Below are positions 1 through 6,143 of a stretch of 12,822 bases of DNA, piece by piece. The stretch is from Collinsella sp. (lineage in GTDB: Bacteria > Actinomycetota > Coriobacteriia > Coriobacteriales > Coriobacteriaceae). The stretch covers positions 1 to 12,822 of the forward strand of contig JAHYYK010000059.1 in NCBI GenBank assembly GCA_019425005.1. Direction: 5' to 3'. The first letter of the stretch is position 1, and every line of letters begins with the position of its first letter. The position numbers were made by a program, and so were the translations under genes. The notes beneath the pieces were generated by a model. That model ran no database searches. It was given only the letters and a program-made list of their open reading frames with translations, and had not been told where the DNA came from.

Positions 1-27
1 TCCCGGGCTGACAATTTCGACTGTAAT

Positions 28-123
28 GGACGTTCTTAAACGACTAGTCAAACAAGAACGTCCCCAATGACTACCTGACAAGGAGTGTCCCAAACTACCG
101 GCAGAAAAGGAACGTCCCCAACT
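28..123. repeat. Cluster of GAACGTCCCCAA-type repeats with one inverted copy
   Basis: A perfect 10-bp inverted repeat, GGACGTTCTT (28-37) and AAGAACGTCC (54-63), encloses an 8-bp palindrome GACTAGTC (42-49). The right arm is also the first of three direct copies of a GAACGTCCCCAA-like word at 56-67, 83-94 and 110-121, spaced exactly 27 bp apart. Copies one and three are identical over 12 bases; the middle copy matches 9 of 12. No gene overlaps them. They look like a dispersed intergenic repeat or a structured RNA remnant, and no function can be read from the sequence. There are too few copies, and they are too degenerate, for a CRISPR array. Confidence 0.55.
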
Positions 124-171
124 GCCACCCCCGGAGCAAGACAACGCCGCAGGTTGAGCATAAGTCAGCGA

Positions 172-270
172 AAACGCCCCTAAGCGAGCAAGGTGACGTG
201 AAATGAAAGGGCGCTGACCTTATGGTCGCGCCCTTGAAATTGAACGTCAGATTGCCGCTTAGGGGCGTTT
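172..270. repeat. Nested palindromic element of about 99 bp
   Basis: The outer arms are a perfect 15-bp inverted repeat: AAACGCCCCTAAGCG at 172-186 and its complement at 256-270. Inside lie a second pair, TGACGT (194-199) with ACGTCA (244-249), and a third, AAGGGCG (207-213) with CGCCCTT (229-235), capped by GACC (216-219) with GGTC (224-227). These would stack into one long interrupted cruciform or RNA hairpin. On the minus strand the outer stem is followed by a short T run (TTTT, 174-171), so it could act as a backup terminator for the gene at 314-1225. It could equally be a MITE-like or REP-like mobile repeat. It contains no transposase and no clear target duplication. Confidence 0.6.
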
Positions 271-283
271 GCAGCGTCAACTG

Positions 284-310
284 GTTACGCGGTTCGTAGA
301 ACCGCGTAAC
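284..310 (-). terminator. Perfect 11-bp hairpin just after the RGG-protein gene
   Basis: GTTACGCGGTT (284-294) pairs perfectly with AACCGCGTAAC (300-310) around a 5-base loop. It begins four bases beyond the stop codon of the minus-strand gene, where a terminator is expected. It lacks a proper T tract on the minus-strand exit side, so intrinsic termination is not certain. It may instead protect the mRNA 3' end, with the larger palindrome further downstream doing the termination. Confidence 0.5.
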
Positions 311-313
311 TAA

Positions 314-1225
314 TTAGAAGCGGTTGCCGCGGAAGCCGCCACCGTTGCGGCCGCCGCGATCGCCACCGCGACCGCCGCGGTCGTTACCACGGTTGCCGCC
401 AAAGCCGCCACGGTTGCCACCGCGGTCACCATAACCACCACGGTTGCCGCCGAAGCCGCCGCGACCGCCACGGTCGCCGCCACGGTCACCAAAGCCGCCA
501 CGGCCACCGCGATCGCCACCGCGACCGCCGCGGTCACCGCCGCGGCCACCGCGATCGCCAAAGCCGCCGCGACCGCCACGGTCGCCGCCACGGCCACCGC
601 GATCGTCACGGCCGCCGCGAGGACCGCGGTCCTCGTCCAGGCCCATGGCGACGAGCGGAGCGATAACCTTATCGAGAGCGGCCATCAGCTCGGTGGCCTC
701 CTCGTAAGAAAGCTCGGGCAGGAGCTTCTCCTTCTTGTTGGCAAGCTCGACCAGGCCCTCAGCGGCATCCTCGGCAGCGAAGACGACGATCTTGCGCATA
801 TCGCCCTCGGCGTCGTCGATGCGGCCGACCAGATCGGCAGCCTCGGCCTCGGCCATCAGGCCATCGAGTTCACGAAGGCGCATGCCCAGCAGGTCGGACA
901 TCTCCTTCTGCTCCATCTTGGGCTTGAGGTCAAGCAGCTTGATGGCGCGCTCGATGTTCGCCATACGCTCGGCCTTGGCCTCCTCCTCCTTGGAAATAGC
1001 AAAGCGACGGCTACGCAGCAGGCGGGCGGCCTTCTGCATCTTGTCCATCAGCTCTTCGTCATCGTAATCAACGGCGGCCTCGACAACCTCGGCCTCCTCC
1101 TCGGCGGAAACCTCGTCAGCAGCCTCAACCTCAGCAGCTTCGGTCTCCACGGTCTCGACTGCCTCGACCTCGGCAGCCATGGTCTCGTTCTCGGTCTCGT
1201 TCATGATCTCTTCGTTCTCAGACAT
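314..1225 (-). CDS. Acidic / MarR-like winged-helix protein with C-terminal RGG-repeat tail
   Basis: The protein has 303 residues and three visible parts. Residues 1-58 are strongly acidic: 25 Asp/Glu and no Lys or Arg. Residues about 60-195 are helical and resemble a MarR-type winged helix: a helix-turn-helix near 93-135, a wing (RIDDAEGDMRKIVVFA, about 135-150), and long helices at 151-195 like a MarR dimerisation region. Residues 200-303 are a low-complexity tail with 20 RGG triplets and interspersed Phe/Tyr, ending in GNRF. RGG tails are known in RNA-binding and phase-separating proteins. DNA or RNA binding is therefore likely, but the target is unknown. The ATG at 1225 follows AAGGAG at 1235-1230. 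The gene stands alone, with a hairpin after its stop. I do not recognise a named gene; the MarR assignment rests on pattern only. Confidence 0.88.
   Translation of the reverse strand: MSENEEIMNETENETMAAEVEAVETVETEAAEVEAADEVSAEEEAEVVEAAVDYDDEELMDKMQKAARLLRSRRFAISKEEEAKAERMANIERAIKLLDLKPKMEQKEMSDLLGMRLRELDGLMAEAEAADLVGRIDDAEGDMRKIVVFAAEDAAEGLVELANKKEKLLPELSYEEATELMAALDKVIAPLVAMGLDEDRGPRGGRDDRGGRGGDRGGRGGFGDRGGRGGDRGGRGGDRGGRGGFGDRGGDRGGRGGFGGNRGGYGDRGGNRGGFGGNRGNDRGGRGGDRGGRNGGGFRGNRF
317..628. repeat. Degenerate tandem repeat encoding the RGG tail
   Basis: About 310 bp built from variants of a CGxGGCGGT-type unit (CCGCCACGG, CCACCGCGATCG and relatives on the plus strand) encode the Arg-Gly-Gly tail. 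Copies are separated by Asp, Asn or Phe-Gly-Asp codons. Synonymous differences between units keep it from being a perfect satellite, but it is repetitive enough to slip or recombine. It generates long spurious open frames in other phases: Ala/Val-rich on the minus strand and Pro/Arg-rich on the plus strand. Confidence 0.85.
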
Positions 1226-1257
1226 GAGACTCCTTCTTGGCCCTCTCGGGCATCATC

Positions 1258-1299
1258 GCCCCATTCGCGGGGCCCGTCGCGCACTCTTTGCGCTTTATA
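1258..1299 (-). promoter_or_regulatory. Possible -10 box and leader hairpin for the RGG-protein gene
   Basis: On the minus strand TATAAA (1299-1294) lies about 70 bases upstream of the start codon. No convincing -35 box lies 16-18 bases further upstream. Between this box and the ribosome binding site GCCCC (1258-1262) can pair with GGGGC (1269-1273), a small GC hairpin in the presumed 5' leader. Weak evidence. Confidence 0.3.
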
Positions 1300-1377
1300 C
1301 ATTCATGCCTCTCGGCAAAACGTCCATTAGTTTATGGTGTCGCCATCCAATCTAGCTGCAGAATCTATGTGCACACA

Positions 1378-2793
1378 TTAATGCGACATGTGCGACTCGC
1401 GGCGAGCGTACACCAGCGACACCGCGAACCCGACAACGGCAATCACGGCCGCCACGCGCACGGCGGCTGCAAATCCTATCGCCTGGGCAACGTCCGACGC
1501 AACGCCTGCGGCGCCAGCAGCCACCGCAGAACTCGAAAGCAGGCCGATAAACAGCGACGGACCAAACGACGCGGCAATCATGTTCCACGTGTTAAGCAAT
1601 GCCGTTCCGTGAGGATGCTCAGCGGCGGGAAGCGTCTCCAAACCGGCGGTCTGCGAGGGGCTCAGTACCAAACCGACGCCGGCATACACCACAACGGTCA
1701 GCAGCACGACAACGCCGATGTTCATGCTTGCCGCGGTCATCGAGATTGCCGTCTGCCCCACAGCGATCAGGGCAAAGCCGACCGGCAGCAGCGGCCACGC
1801 ACCACGGGCATCCATCACGCGTCCGCCCACGATCGAGGTCACGGCGTTGCAGGCGATCGCCGGCAAAATGAGCAAACCCGCGACAAGTGCGGTCATGCCG
1901 TATGCGCCCTCAAAATAGAGCGGCAATAAAACGCTCATCGAGAACGTCGTCATCATCGACACCACCACAAGCAGGCATGCAGGCCAAAAACGAACGCTCG
2001 CCATGGGACGCACGTTAAGCACCGGATGCTTGAGCTTGAGCTGACGAACCGCAAACAGGCCGAGCACCACAACAGCGGCGAAAAGCGTCGCGATACCGGC
2101 CATCACATTGGTCGAGAACTCGCCTACGGAATACACGAACGCCGTAATGCCGGCAGTGAGCAAAACAACCGACAGAATATCAAGCGTGGTGTTCGAGCGC
2201 TCTCCGACATTCCGAACGAGCTTTGCTGCCGCCGCGGCGACCACGACACCGCCCACCAGCGGCACTACGAACACCGCCCTCCAGCCAAACAACGTGCACA
2301 TAAGACCACTAATCACGGGCCCAAACGCCGGCCCTAGCGTAATGCAGGCACCGCCCAGGCTCAGATACAGACCGAGCTTCTCGCGCGGAGCACAAGATAG
2401 CACCACATTCATCATGAGCGGAAACAAGATGCCCGATCCCGCAGCCTGCAAAATACGACTTGGCAGCAAAACGGTAAACGACGGGGCGACCAGGCACAGG
2501 ACTTCTCCGGCGACCATGCATCCGCATGCGAAAAACAGCAGCTTGCGCATCGAGAAACGACCGGACAGAAAGGCCATGATAGCCGTAAAGATCGACGTCA
2601 CGATCATGTATCCCGAAACGAGCCACTGCGCCGTGGTAGCGCTCACCGAAAAGGCCGCCATGATGTCGTGCAACGCCACGTTAATAATGTTCTCGTTAAA
2701 CGCGGCGACAAAGGCTGCAATATACATTACGACGAGAAACGCCGCAGTGGCCGATGGCGCTACTTGAACTTGTTGCTGAGATTTGCTCCCCAT
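1378..2793 (-). CDS. MFS multidrug efflux transporter, DHA2 (EmrB/QacA) type
   Basis: The protein has 471 residues from the start chosen here and is almost entirely hydrophobic, fitting 14 membrane helices. The family is recognisable from the first helix (NIINVALHDIM, compare the NVALP of DHA2 proteins). A motif-A-like loop between helices 2 and 3 reads GRFSMRKLLFFACG. The antiporter motif C in helix 5 reads LGPAFGPVISG. These proteins export drugs, dyes or toxic metabolites in exchange for protons; the substrate cannot be read from sequence. The start is the ATG at 2793 (MGSKSQQQ), preceded by GAGGAAGGAA at a good distance. A longer in-frame ATG at 2823 would add ten residues but places the ribosome binding site inside the gene. 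It is divergent from the deformylase gene at 2998. No drug-response regulator lies beside it. Confidence 0.92.
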   Translation of the reverse strand: MGSKSQQQVQVAPSATAAFLVVMYIAAFVAAFNENIINVALHDIMAAFSVSATTAQWLVSGYMIVTSIFTAIMAFLSGRFSMRKLLFFACGCMVAGEVLCLVAPSFTVLLPSRILQAAGSGILFPLMMNVVLSCAPREKLGLYLSLGGACITLGPAFGPVISGLMCTLFGWRAVFVVPLVGGVVVAAAAAKLVRNVGERSNTTLDILSVVLLTAGITAFVYSVGEFSTNVMAGIATLFAAVVVLGLFAVRQLKLKHPVLNVRPMASVRFWPACLLVVVSMMTTFSMSVLLPLYFEGAYGMTALVAGLLILPAIACNAVTSIVGGRVMDARGAWPLLPVGFALIAVGQTAISMTAASMNIGVVVLLTVVVYAGVGLVLSPSQTAGLETLPAAEHPHGTALLNTWNMIAASFGPSLFIGLLSSSAVAAGAAGVASDVAQAIGFAAAVRVAAVIAVVGFAVSLVYARRESHMSH

Positions 2794-2928
2794 GCATTTC
2801 CTTCCTCTTGGAACGACAGTCACATCGCCCCAGAGGAACAGTCCAGGGCGAGCATGAGCCCTAGACTTACGTCAGACGCCGCACGCAACGGATCTGACAA
2901 CATGGTCCAACGTCGAAAGATTGTAACG

Positions 2929-2959
2929 CTGACGCGCAGCTTTCCTTCCGCGCTATTAT
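2929..2959 (+). promoter_or_regulatory. Possible promoter of the first deformylase gene
   Basis: CTGACG (2929-2934) and TATTAT (2954-2959) resemble -35 and -10 boxes, but the 19-base spacing is long. The start codon follows at 2998 with GAGGAG at 2986-2991. The 204-bp divergent gap between 2793 and 2998 holds no other feature I can support. Confidence 0.3.
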
Positions 2960-2997
2960 TAAAAGTCCACGAAAGCACGAGACATGAGGAGCCCGCC

Positions 2998-3408
2998 ATG
3001 ATCAAACCCATCATGAAATCCGAGTTCTTTTTGCGCCTGCCTTCCGAAGACGCGGGCCCCGATGACGCCGTGACCGGGCAGGACCTCCTGGATACGCTCC
3101 ATGAGCATGAGCACGAGTGCGTGGGCCTTGCCGCCAACATGATTGGCGTGCGCAAACGCATCATCTGCGTAAAGGACGGCAACAGGGCGCTGCTGATGTA
3201 CAACCCTCAAATTCTTGAGCAGGTCAATTCCTATCAGACGAGCGAAGAATGCCTCTCGCTTTCCGGCGAGCGCCCCTGTACTCGCTATCGCCGCATTAAG
3301 GTTGAGTATTTGGACGAGAATTTCGTCCACCGCATCAAAAACTTCTCGGGCTACACCGCCGAAATCATCCAACACGAAATCGACCACTGTTGCGGAATCG
3401 TTATTTAG
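2998..3408 (+). CDS. Peptide deformylase, short form with AANMIG motif
   Basis: 136 residues from an ATG preceded by GAGGAG six bases upstream; the open frame extends further 5' but without a ribosome binding site. Peptide deformylase removes the formyl group from the initiator Met of nascent proteins and uses a metal held by Cys and two His. Motif III is intact (QHEIDH, 125-130: His126, catalytic Glu127, His130). Motif II reads EECLS (83-87) with metal ligand Cys85; the usual Gly is Glu. Motif I reads GLAANMIG (43-50), so Met48 replaces the Gln that normally stabilises the transition state. I recall the AANMIG variant from clostridial deformylases, so it is a known subclass rather than an obvious lesion. 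The protein is shorter than the roughly 165-residue enterobacterial form. It is convergent with alaA. Confidence 0.9.
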   Translation: MIKPIMKSEFFLRLPSEDAGPDDAVTGQDLLDTLHEHEHECVGLAANMIGVRKRIICVKDGNRALLMYNPQILEQVNSYQTSEECLSLSGERPCTRYRRIKVEYLDENFVHRIKNFSGYTAEIIQHEIDHCCGIVI

Positions 3409-3423
3409 TTCCGCCGATTCAAG

Positions 3424-3460
3424 AAAGCTCCCTGCAGCAAAACAACTGCAGGGAGCTTTT
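3424..3460. terminator. Bidirectional terminator between the deformylase and alaA genes
   Basis: AAAGCTCCCTGCAG (3424-3437) pairs perfectly with CTGCAGGGAGCTTT (3446-3459) over 14 bp with an 8-base loop. T-rich ends on both strands (TTTT on plus, TTTCTT on minus) allow it to stop both convergent genes, whose stop codons lie at 3408 and 3484. Confidence 0.92.
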
Positions 3461-3483
3461 CATAGTGCGGAACTTCTATCCCA

Positions 3484-5004
3484 CTAGCTCTGGCGGTAAT
3501 GATCGAAGAAGTCGGCGAGATCTTCGAGGGACTCTTTGAGCACTTCCATGCGCGGCAGGTACACGATACGGAAGTGGTCGGGCTCAGCCCAGTTGAAGCC
3601 GCCGCCGCGCGTGATCAGAATCTTCTTCTCGTGCAGCAGGTCAAGGGCGAACTGCTCGTCATCGGTAATGTTGAACTTCTTCACATCCATCTTGGGGAAG
3701 ATGTAGAACGCCGCACGCGGCTTAACCACCGAGATGCCGTCAATCTTGTTGAGCGCCTCATACACAAAGTTGCGCTGCTCGTAGACACGGCCGCCGGGGC
3801 GGATGTAGTCGTTGACGGACTGATGGCCACCGAGCGCCGTCTGAACGATCGACTGAGCCGGCACGTTGGAGCACAGGCGCATGTTGGAGAGCATGTTGAT
3901 GCCCATGATGAAGTCGCTCATGCAGCGCTGGTTGCCCGAAAGCACCATCCAGCCAATACGATGGCCCGCGATCATGTGCGACTTGGACAGACCGCTAAAG
4001 GTGACGCAGGGCAGATCGGGAGCGAGCGAGGCAATCGAGACGTGCTCGTAGCCGTCCATGCACAGGCGGTCGTAGATCTCATCAGCAAAGATCATCAGCT
4101 GATGCCTGCGTGCAACCTCGACGATGCCCTCGAGCACCTCGCGCGGATAGACGGAACCCGTGGGGTTGTTGGGGTTGATGATGACGAGGGCTTTGGTCGC
4201 GCTCGTGATCTTGGACTCCATATCCTCCAGGTCGGGATACCAATCCGCCTGCTCATCGCACAGATAGTGCACGGGATGACCGCCGGCAAGGGTTGCGCAC
4301 GCCGTCCAGAGCGGATAGTCGGGGCTGGGGATCAGAATCTCGTCGCCATTGTCGAGCAGCGCGTTCATCGAAAGCTGAATGAGCTCGGACACGCCGTTGC
4401 CCGTGTAGATATGCTCCATCTGAACGTTGGGCAAGCCCTTGATCTGCGAATACTGCATGATCGCCTTGCGCGCGGAGAACAGGCCACGCGAGTTGGAATA
4501 GCCTTCGCAGTCGGGCAGCTGCTGGCGCATGTCCTTGATGACCTCGTCGGGCGTGCGGAAACCGAAGGGCGCCGGGTTGCCGATATTGAGCTTGAGGATG
4601 CGCTCGCCCTCGTCCTCCATACGGGCGGCCTCGTCGACGACGGGACCGCGCACGTCATACAGGACGTTATCGAGCTTGGTGGATTTAGAAAAAGTACGCA
4701 TGGTGGTGCTCCTTGCAATTTGAGCTGAGGGATGGGGTTCGGGCTTGGAATCGTTGCGGGGTGATGATGCCTCGCCTTGATCGGCGTCGCCGGCAAGCAG
4801 CCAGGTAACATCGACCTCCAAAATACGGGCGAGCAGCTCAGCCACATCGCGCCGCGGAATCGTCTTGCCGCTCACATATTGGCTCATCTGACTCTTGCCG
4901 AGTTTTTTGCCGAGCATCTCCGATGCGCGGATCACGTCCGACTGGCGAACGTCGCAACCGGACATAGCCTGTCGCAGACGATCGCTAAACGTCTCTTGGG
5001 CCAC
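3484..5004 (-). CDS. Alanine aminotransferase fused to an N-terminal XRE-type helix-turn-helix
   Basis: 506 residues from a GTG at 5004 with AAGGAGG at 5016-5010; the longer ATG at 5043 has no ribosome binding site. Residues about 5-73 are an XRE/Cro-like DNA-binding domain, with the recognition region near KSQMSQYVSGKTIP (37-50). Residues 74-101 form a polar linker. Residues 102-506 are a complete fold-type I PLP aminotransferase that I recognise as close to E. coli AlaA: KLNIGNPAPFGF, YSNSRGLFSARKAIMQ, NPNNPTG, FADEIYD and the Schiff-base lysine in SGLSK. That lysine is residue 240 of the AlaA part, the same number as in E. coli. AlaA interconverts pyruvate plus glutamate with alanine plus 2-oxoglutarate. 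An internal ATG at 4701 could also give a 405-residue enzyme-only product. The HTH suggests self-regulation through the repeats in its own promoter, an inference. Confidence 0.93.
   Translation of the reverse strand: MAQETFSDRLRQAMSGCDVRQSDVIRASEMLGKKLGKSQMSQYVSGKTIPRRDVAELLARILEVDVTWLLAGDADQGEASSPRNDSKPEPHPSAQIARSTTMRTFSKSTKLDNVLYDVRGPVVDEAARMEDEGERILKLNIGNPAPFGFRTPDEVIKDMRQQLPDCEGYSNSRGLFSARKAIMQYSQIKGLPNVQMEHIYTGNGVSELIQLSMNALLDNGDEILIPSPDYPLWTACATLAGGHPVHYLCDEQADWYPDLEDMESKITSATKALVIINPNNPTGSVYPREVLEGIVEVARRHQLMIFADEIYDRLCMDGYEHVSIASLAPDLPCVTFSGLSKSHMIAGHRIGWMVLSGNQRCMSDFIMGINMLSNMRLCSNVPAQSIVQTALGGHQSVNDYIRPGGRVYEQRNFVYEALNKIDGISVVKPRAAFYIFPKMDVKKFNITDDEQFALDLLHEKKILITRGGGFNWAEPDHFRIVYLPRMEVLKESLEDLADFFDHYRQS
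4699..4714 (-). promoter_or_regulatory. Internal ribosome binding site and ATG within the alaA fusion
   Basis: AAGGAG (4714-4709) lies seven bases before an in-frame ATG (4701-4699), exactly at the junction between linker and enzyme domain. Translation from here gives 405 residues, the length of free-standing E. coli AlaA. This may be a relic of the ancestral start or an active second start giving enzyme without the DNA-binding domain. Confidence 0.6.
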
Positions 5005-5025
5005 TAGAACCTCCTTGCTGGCAAA

Positions 5026-5106
5026 GTTCAATTTATACAACACGAATTGAACCTGAGTTCAATTTAGGCAGCAGTATAGCGCCGTGCTATTTCGTAAAGT
5101 TCAATT
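5026..5106 (-). promoter_or_regulatory. alaA promoter with four GTTCAATT operator-like elements
   Basis: GTTCAATT occurs at 5026-5033, 5057-5064 and 5099-5106, and inverted (AATTGAAC) at 5045-5052. The second and third positions form a perfect 8-bp inverted repeat around four bases (5045-5064). On the minus strand TTGAAC (5062-5057) and TGTATA (5039-5034), 17 bases apart, make a plausible -35/-10 pair embedded in these elements. A second -10-like TATACT lies at 5078-5073. Transcription would start just before the GTG at 5004. The arrangement is typical of an autoregulated gene, and the HTH domain of the encoded fusion is the obvious candidate binder. Confidence 0.65.
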
Positions 5107-5167
5107 TCAAAAATAAAATGAGCAAGACCTCGAGATTTATCCCAAGGCGATAACGACGTGCATGCAT

Positions 5168-6025
5168 TTAGAGGTATTCGAGGAAACGAGCGGCGGCAAG
5201 CGAAACATCGGCCGTTCGATATATGGCGTTGATCTGCCGATGGGGATGCCCTTCGAGCGGACGCACAGCAACATCGAACTGGCAGCGACGCAAGATGAGC
5301 GCGGGAAGAATGCTCACGCCCAGGCCATCCTCGACCATAGCCATAATCGCATAGTCATCCCAAGTCGACAGTTTTGAGCGCACCGCCAGCCCCGCCCGAC
5401 GGAATAGCGGCGTAATCTCGTCATCAGTGCCGCGTTCTAGCAGAATAAACTGCTCGTTGGCTAAATCGGCAAGAGAAACGACCTCCGCCGTGGCAAGCGA
5501 GGAGTCCGCTGGCACCACGGCCATCAACTCGTCTTGCACCAACGGTCGCGACGCCATGCCGGCGCCGCGTGGCTCGCGCGGAATAAAGCCCAGGTCGCAG
5601 CGGCCTTCCGCCACCCATTGCTCAATCTCGGAGTAATCACCCATCAGCAGCTCGTAATCGACATCCGGATGATCGGCGCGAAAGCGCGCAATCACCGGCG
5701 GCAGTACATGGGTCGCCACACTCGAAAACGTACCAATGCAGATCTTGCCGCGCATGAGCCCACGCATCTCGTCCACGTGTCGCTGCAGGCGGCCAAACTC
5801 CTCGCAGAGCGCCTCAACCGCCGGCATGATCTGCCGCCCATCGGCAGAAAGCACCACACCCTCGCGGCTGCGGTCGAGCACCTTAAAACCCCAATCGGTC
5901 TCAAGGTCGCCCACCATGCGGCTCACGCCCGACTGCGAATAGCTCAGCCGCTCGGCGGCGCGCGTAAAACTGCCGGCCCGCACGGTCTCGAGCAGCACCT
6001 GCATCTTTTGAATATTCGTTTCCAC
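5168..6025 (-). CDS. LysR-family transcriptional regulator
   Basis: 285 residues, full length for the family. The winged helix-turn-helix is at residues about 4-63 (AGSFTRAAERLSYSQSGVSRMVGDLE with the typical Ser/Gln recognition helix). The effector-binding domain from about 90 to 285 opens with GKICIGTFSSVATHVLPPVIARF and has the usual two-lobe pattern. The start is GTG at 6025, preceded by GGAGGGG at 6036-6030. It is divergent from the EamA transporter gene at 6144 across 118 bp with an LTTR-type palindrome. The most economical reading is that it controls that exporter and itself in response to an unknown metabolite. No clear terminator follows; the alaA promoter begins about 60 bases downstream. 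Confidence 0.93.
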   Translation of the reverse strand: METNIQKMQVLLETVRAGSFTRAAERLSYSQSGVSRMVGDLETDWGFKVLDRSREGVVLSADGRQIMPAVEALCEEFGRLQRHVDEMRGLMRGKICIGTFSSVATHVLPPVIARFRADHPDVDYELLMGDYSEIEQWVAEGRCDLGFIPREPRGAGMASRPLVQDELMAVVPADSSLATAEVVSLADLANEQFILLERGTDDEITPLFRRAGLAVRSKLSTWDDYAIMAMVEDGLGVSILPALILRRCQFDVAVRPLEGHPHRQINAIYRTADVSLAAARFLEYL

Positions 6026-6042
6026 GGCACCCCTCCACCTTT

Positions 6043-6061
6043 ACATGAGTTTTTGTCATGT
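6043..6061. promoter_or_regulatory. LysR-type operator in the divergent intergenic region
   Basis: ACATGA (6043-6048) and TCATGT (6056-6061) form a perfect 6-bp inverted repeat around seven bases. Its core ATGA-N7-TCAT contains the T-N11-A pattern of LysR boxes. It lies 18 bases upstream of the lysR start. A -10-like TATATT (6073-6078) lies downstream toward eamA, so the site covers the -35 region of a possible eamA promoter, as expected for LysR activation. Confidence 0.55.
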
Positions 6062-6097
6062 TATCCATGCATTATATTCGCTTTTCTTCTAAAGCCA

Positions 6098-6114
6098 GTT
6101 CACCCATAGTGAAC
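6098..6114. promoter_or_regulatory. Second inverted repeat upstream of the EamA gene
   Basis: GTTCAC (6098-6103) and GTGAAC (6109-6114) are a perfect 6-bp inverted repeat around CCATA. It sits between the putative eamA -10 region and its ribosome binding site, GAGGGG at 6128-6133. It could be a second regulator site or a small leader hairpin. It differs from the LysR-type palindrome. Confidence 0.4.
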
Positions 6115-6143
6115 ATGCTCGGATATAGAGGGGATGTCAGCAC

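Noticed and set aside
56..123. CRISPR-like array
   Set aside because: Only three degenerate 12-base copies with 15-base gaps; repeats and spacers are too short and no cas gene is present.
310..609. Ala/Val-rich 99-residue open frame on the minus strand and a Pro/Arg-rich frame at 444-707 on the plus strand
   Set aside because: Both are frame-shifted or antisense readings of the RGG-coding repeat, with low-complexity composition and no credible ribosome binding site.
3499..4728. 409-residue plus-strand open frame
   Set aside because: It is antisense to the well-supported alaA enzyme domain, an artefact of GC-rich codon use, with no recognisable protein motif.
5044..5167. Terminator for the LysR gene
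   Set aside because: No stem with a T tract is visible downstream of the lysR stop; readthrough into the alaA promoter region is possible but unproven.
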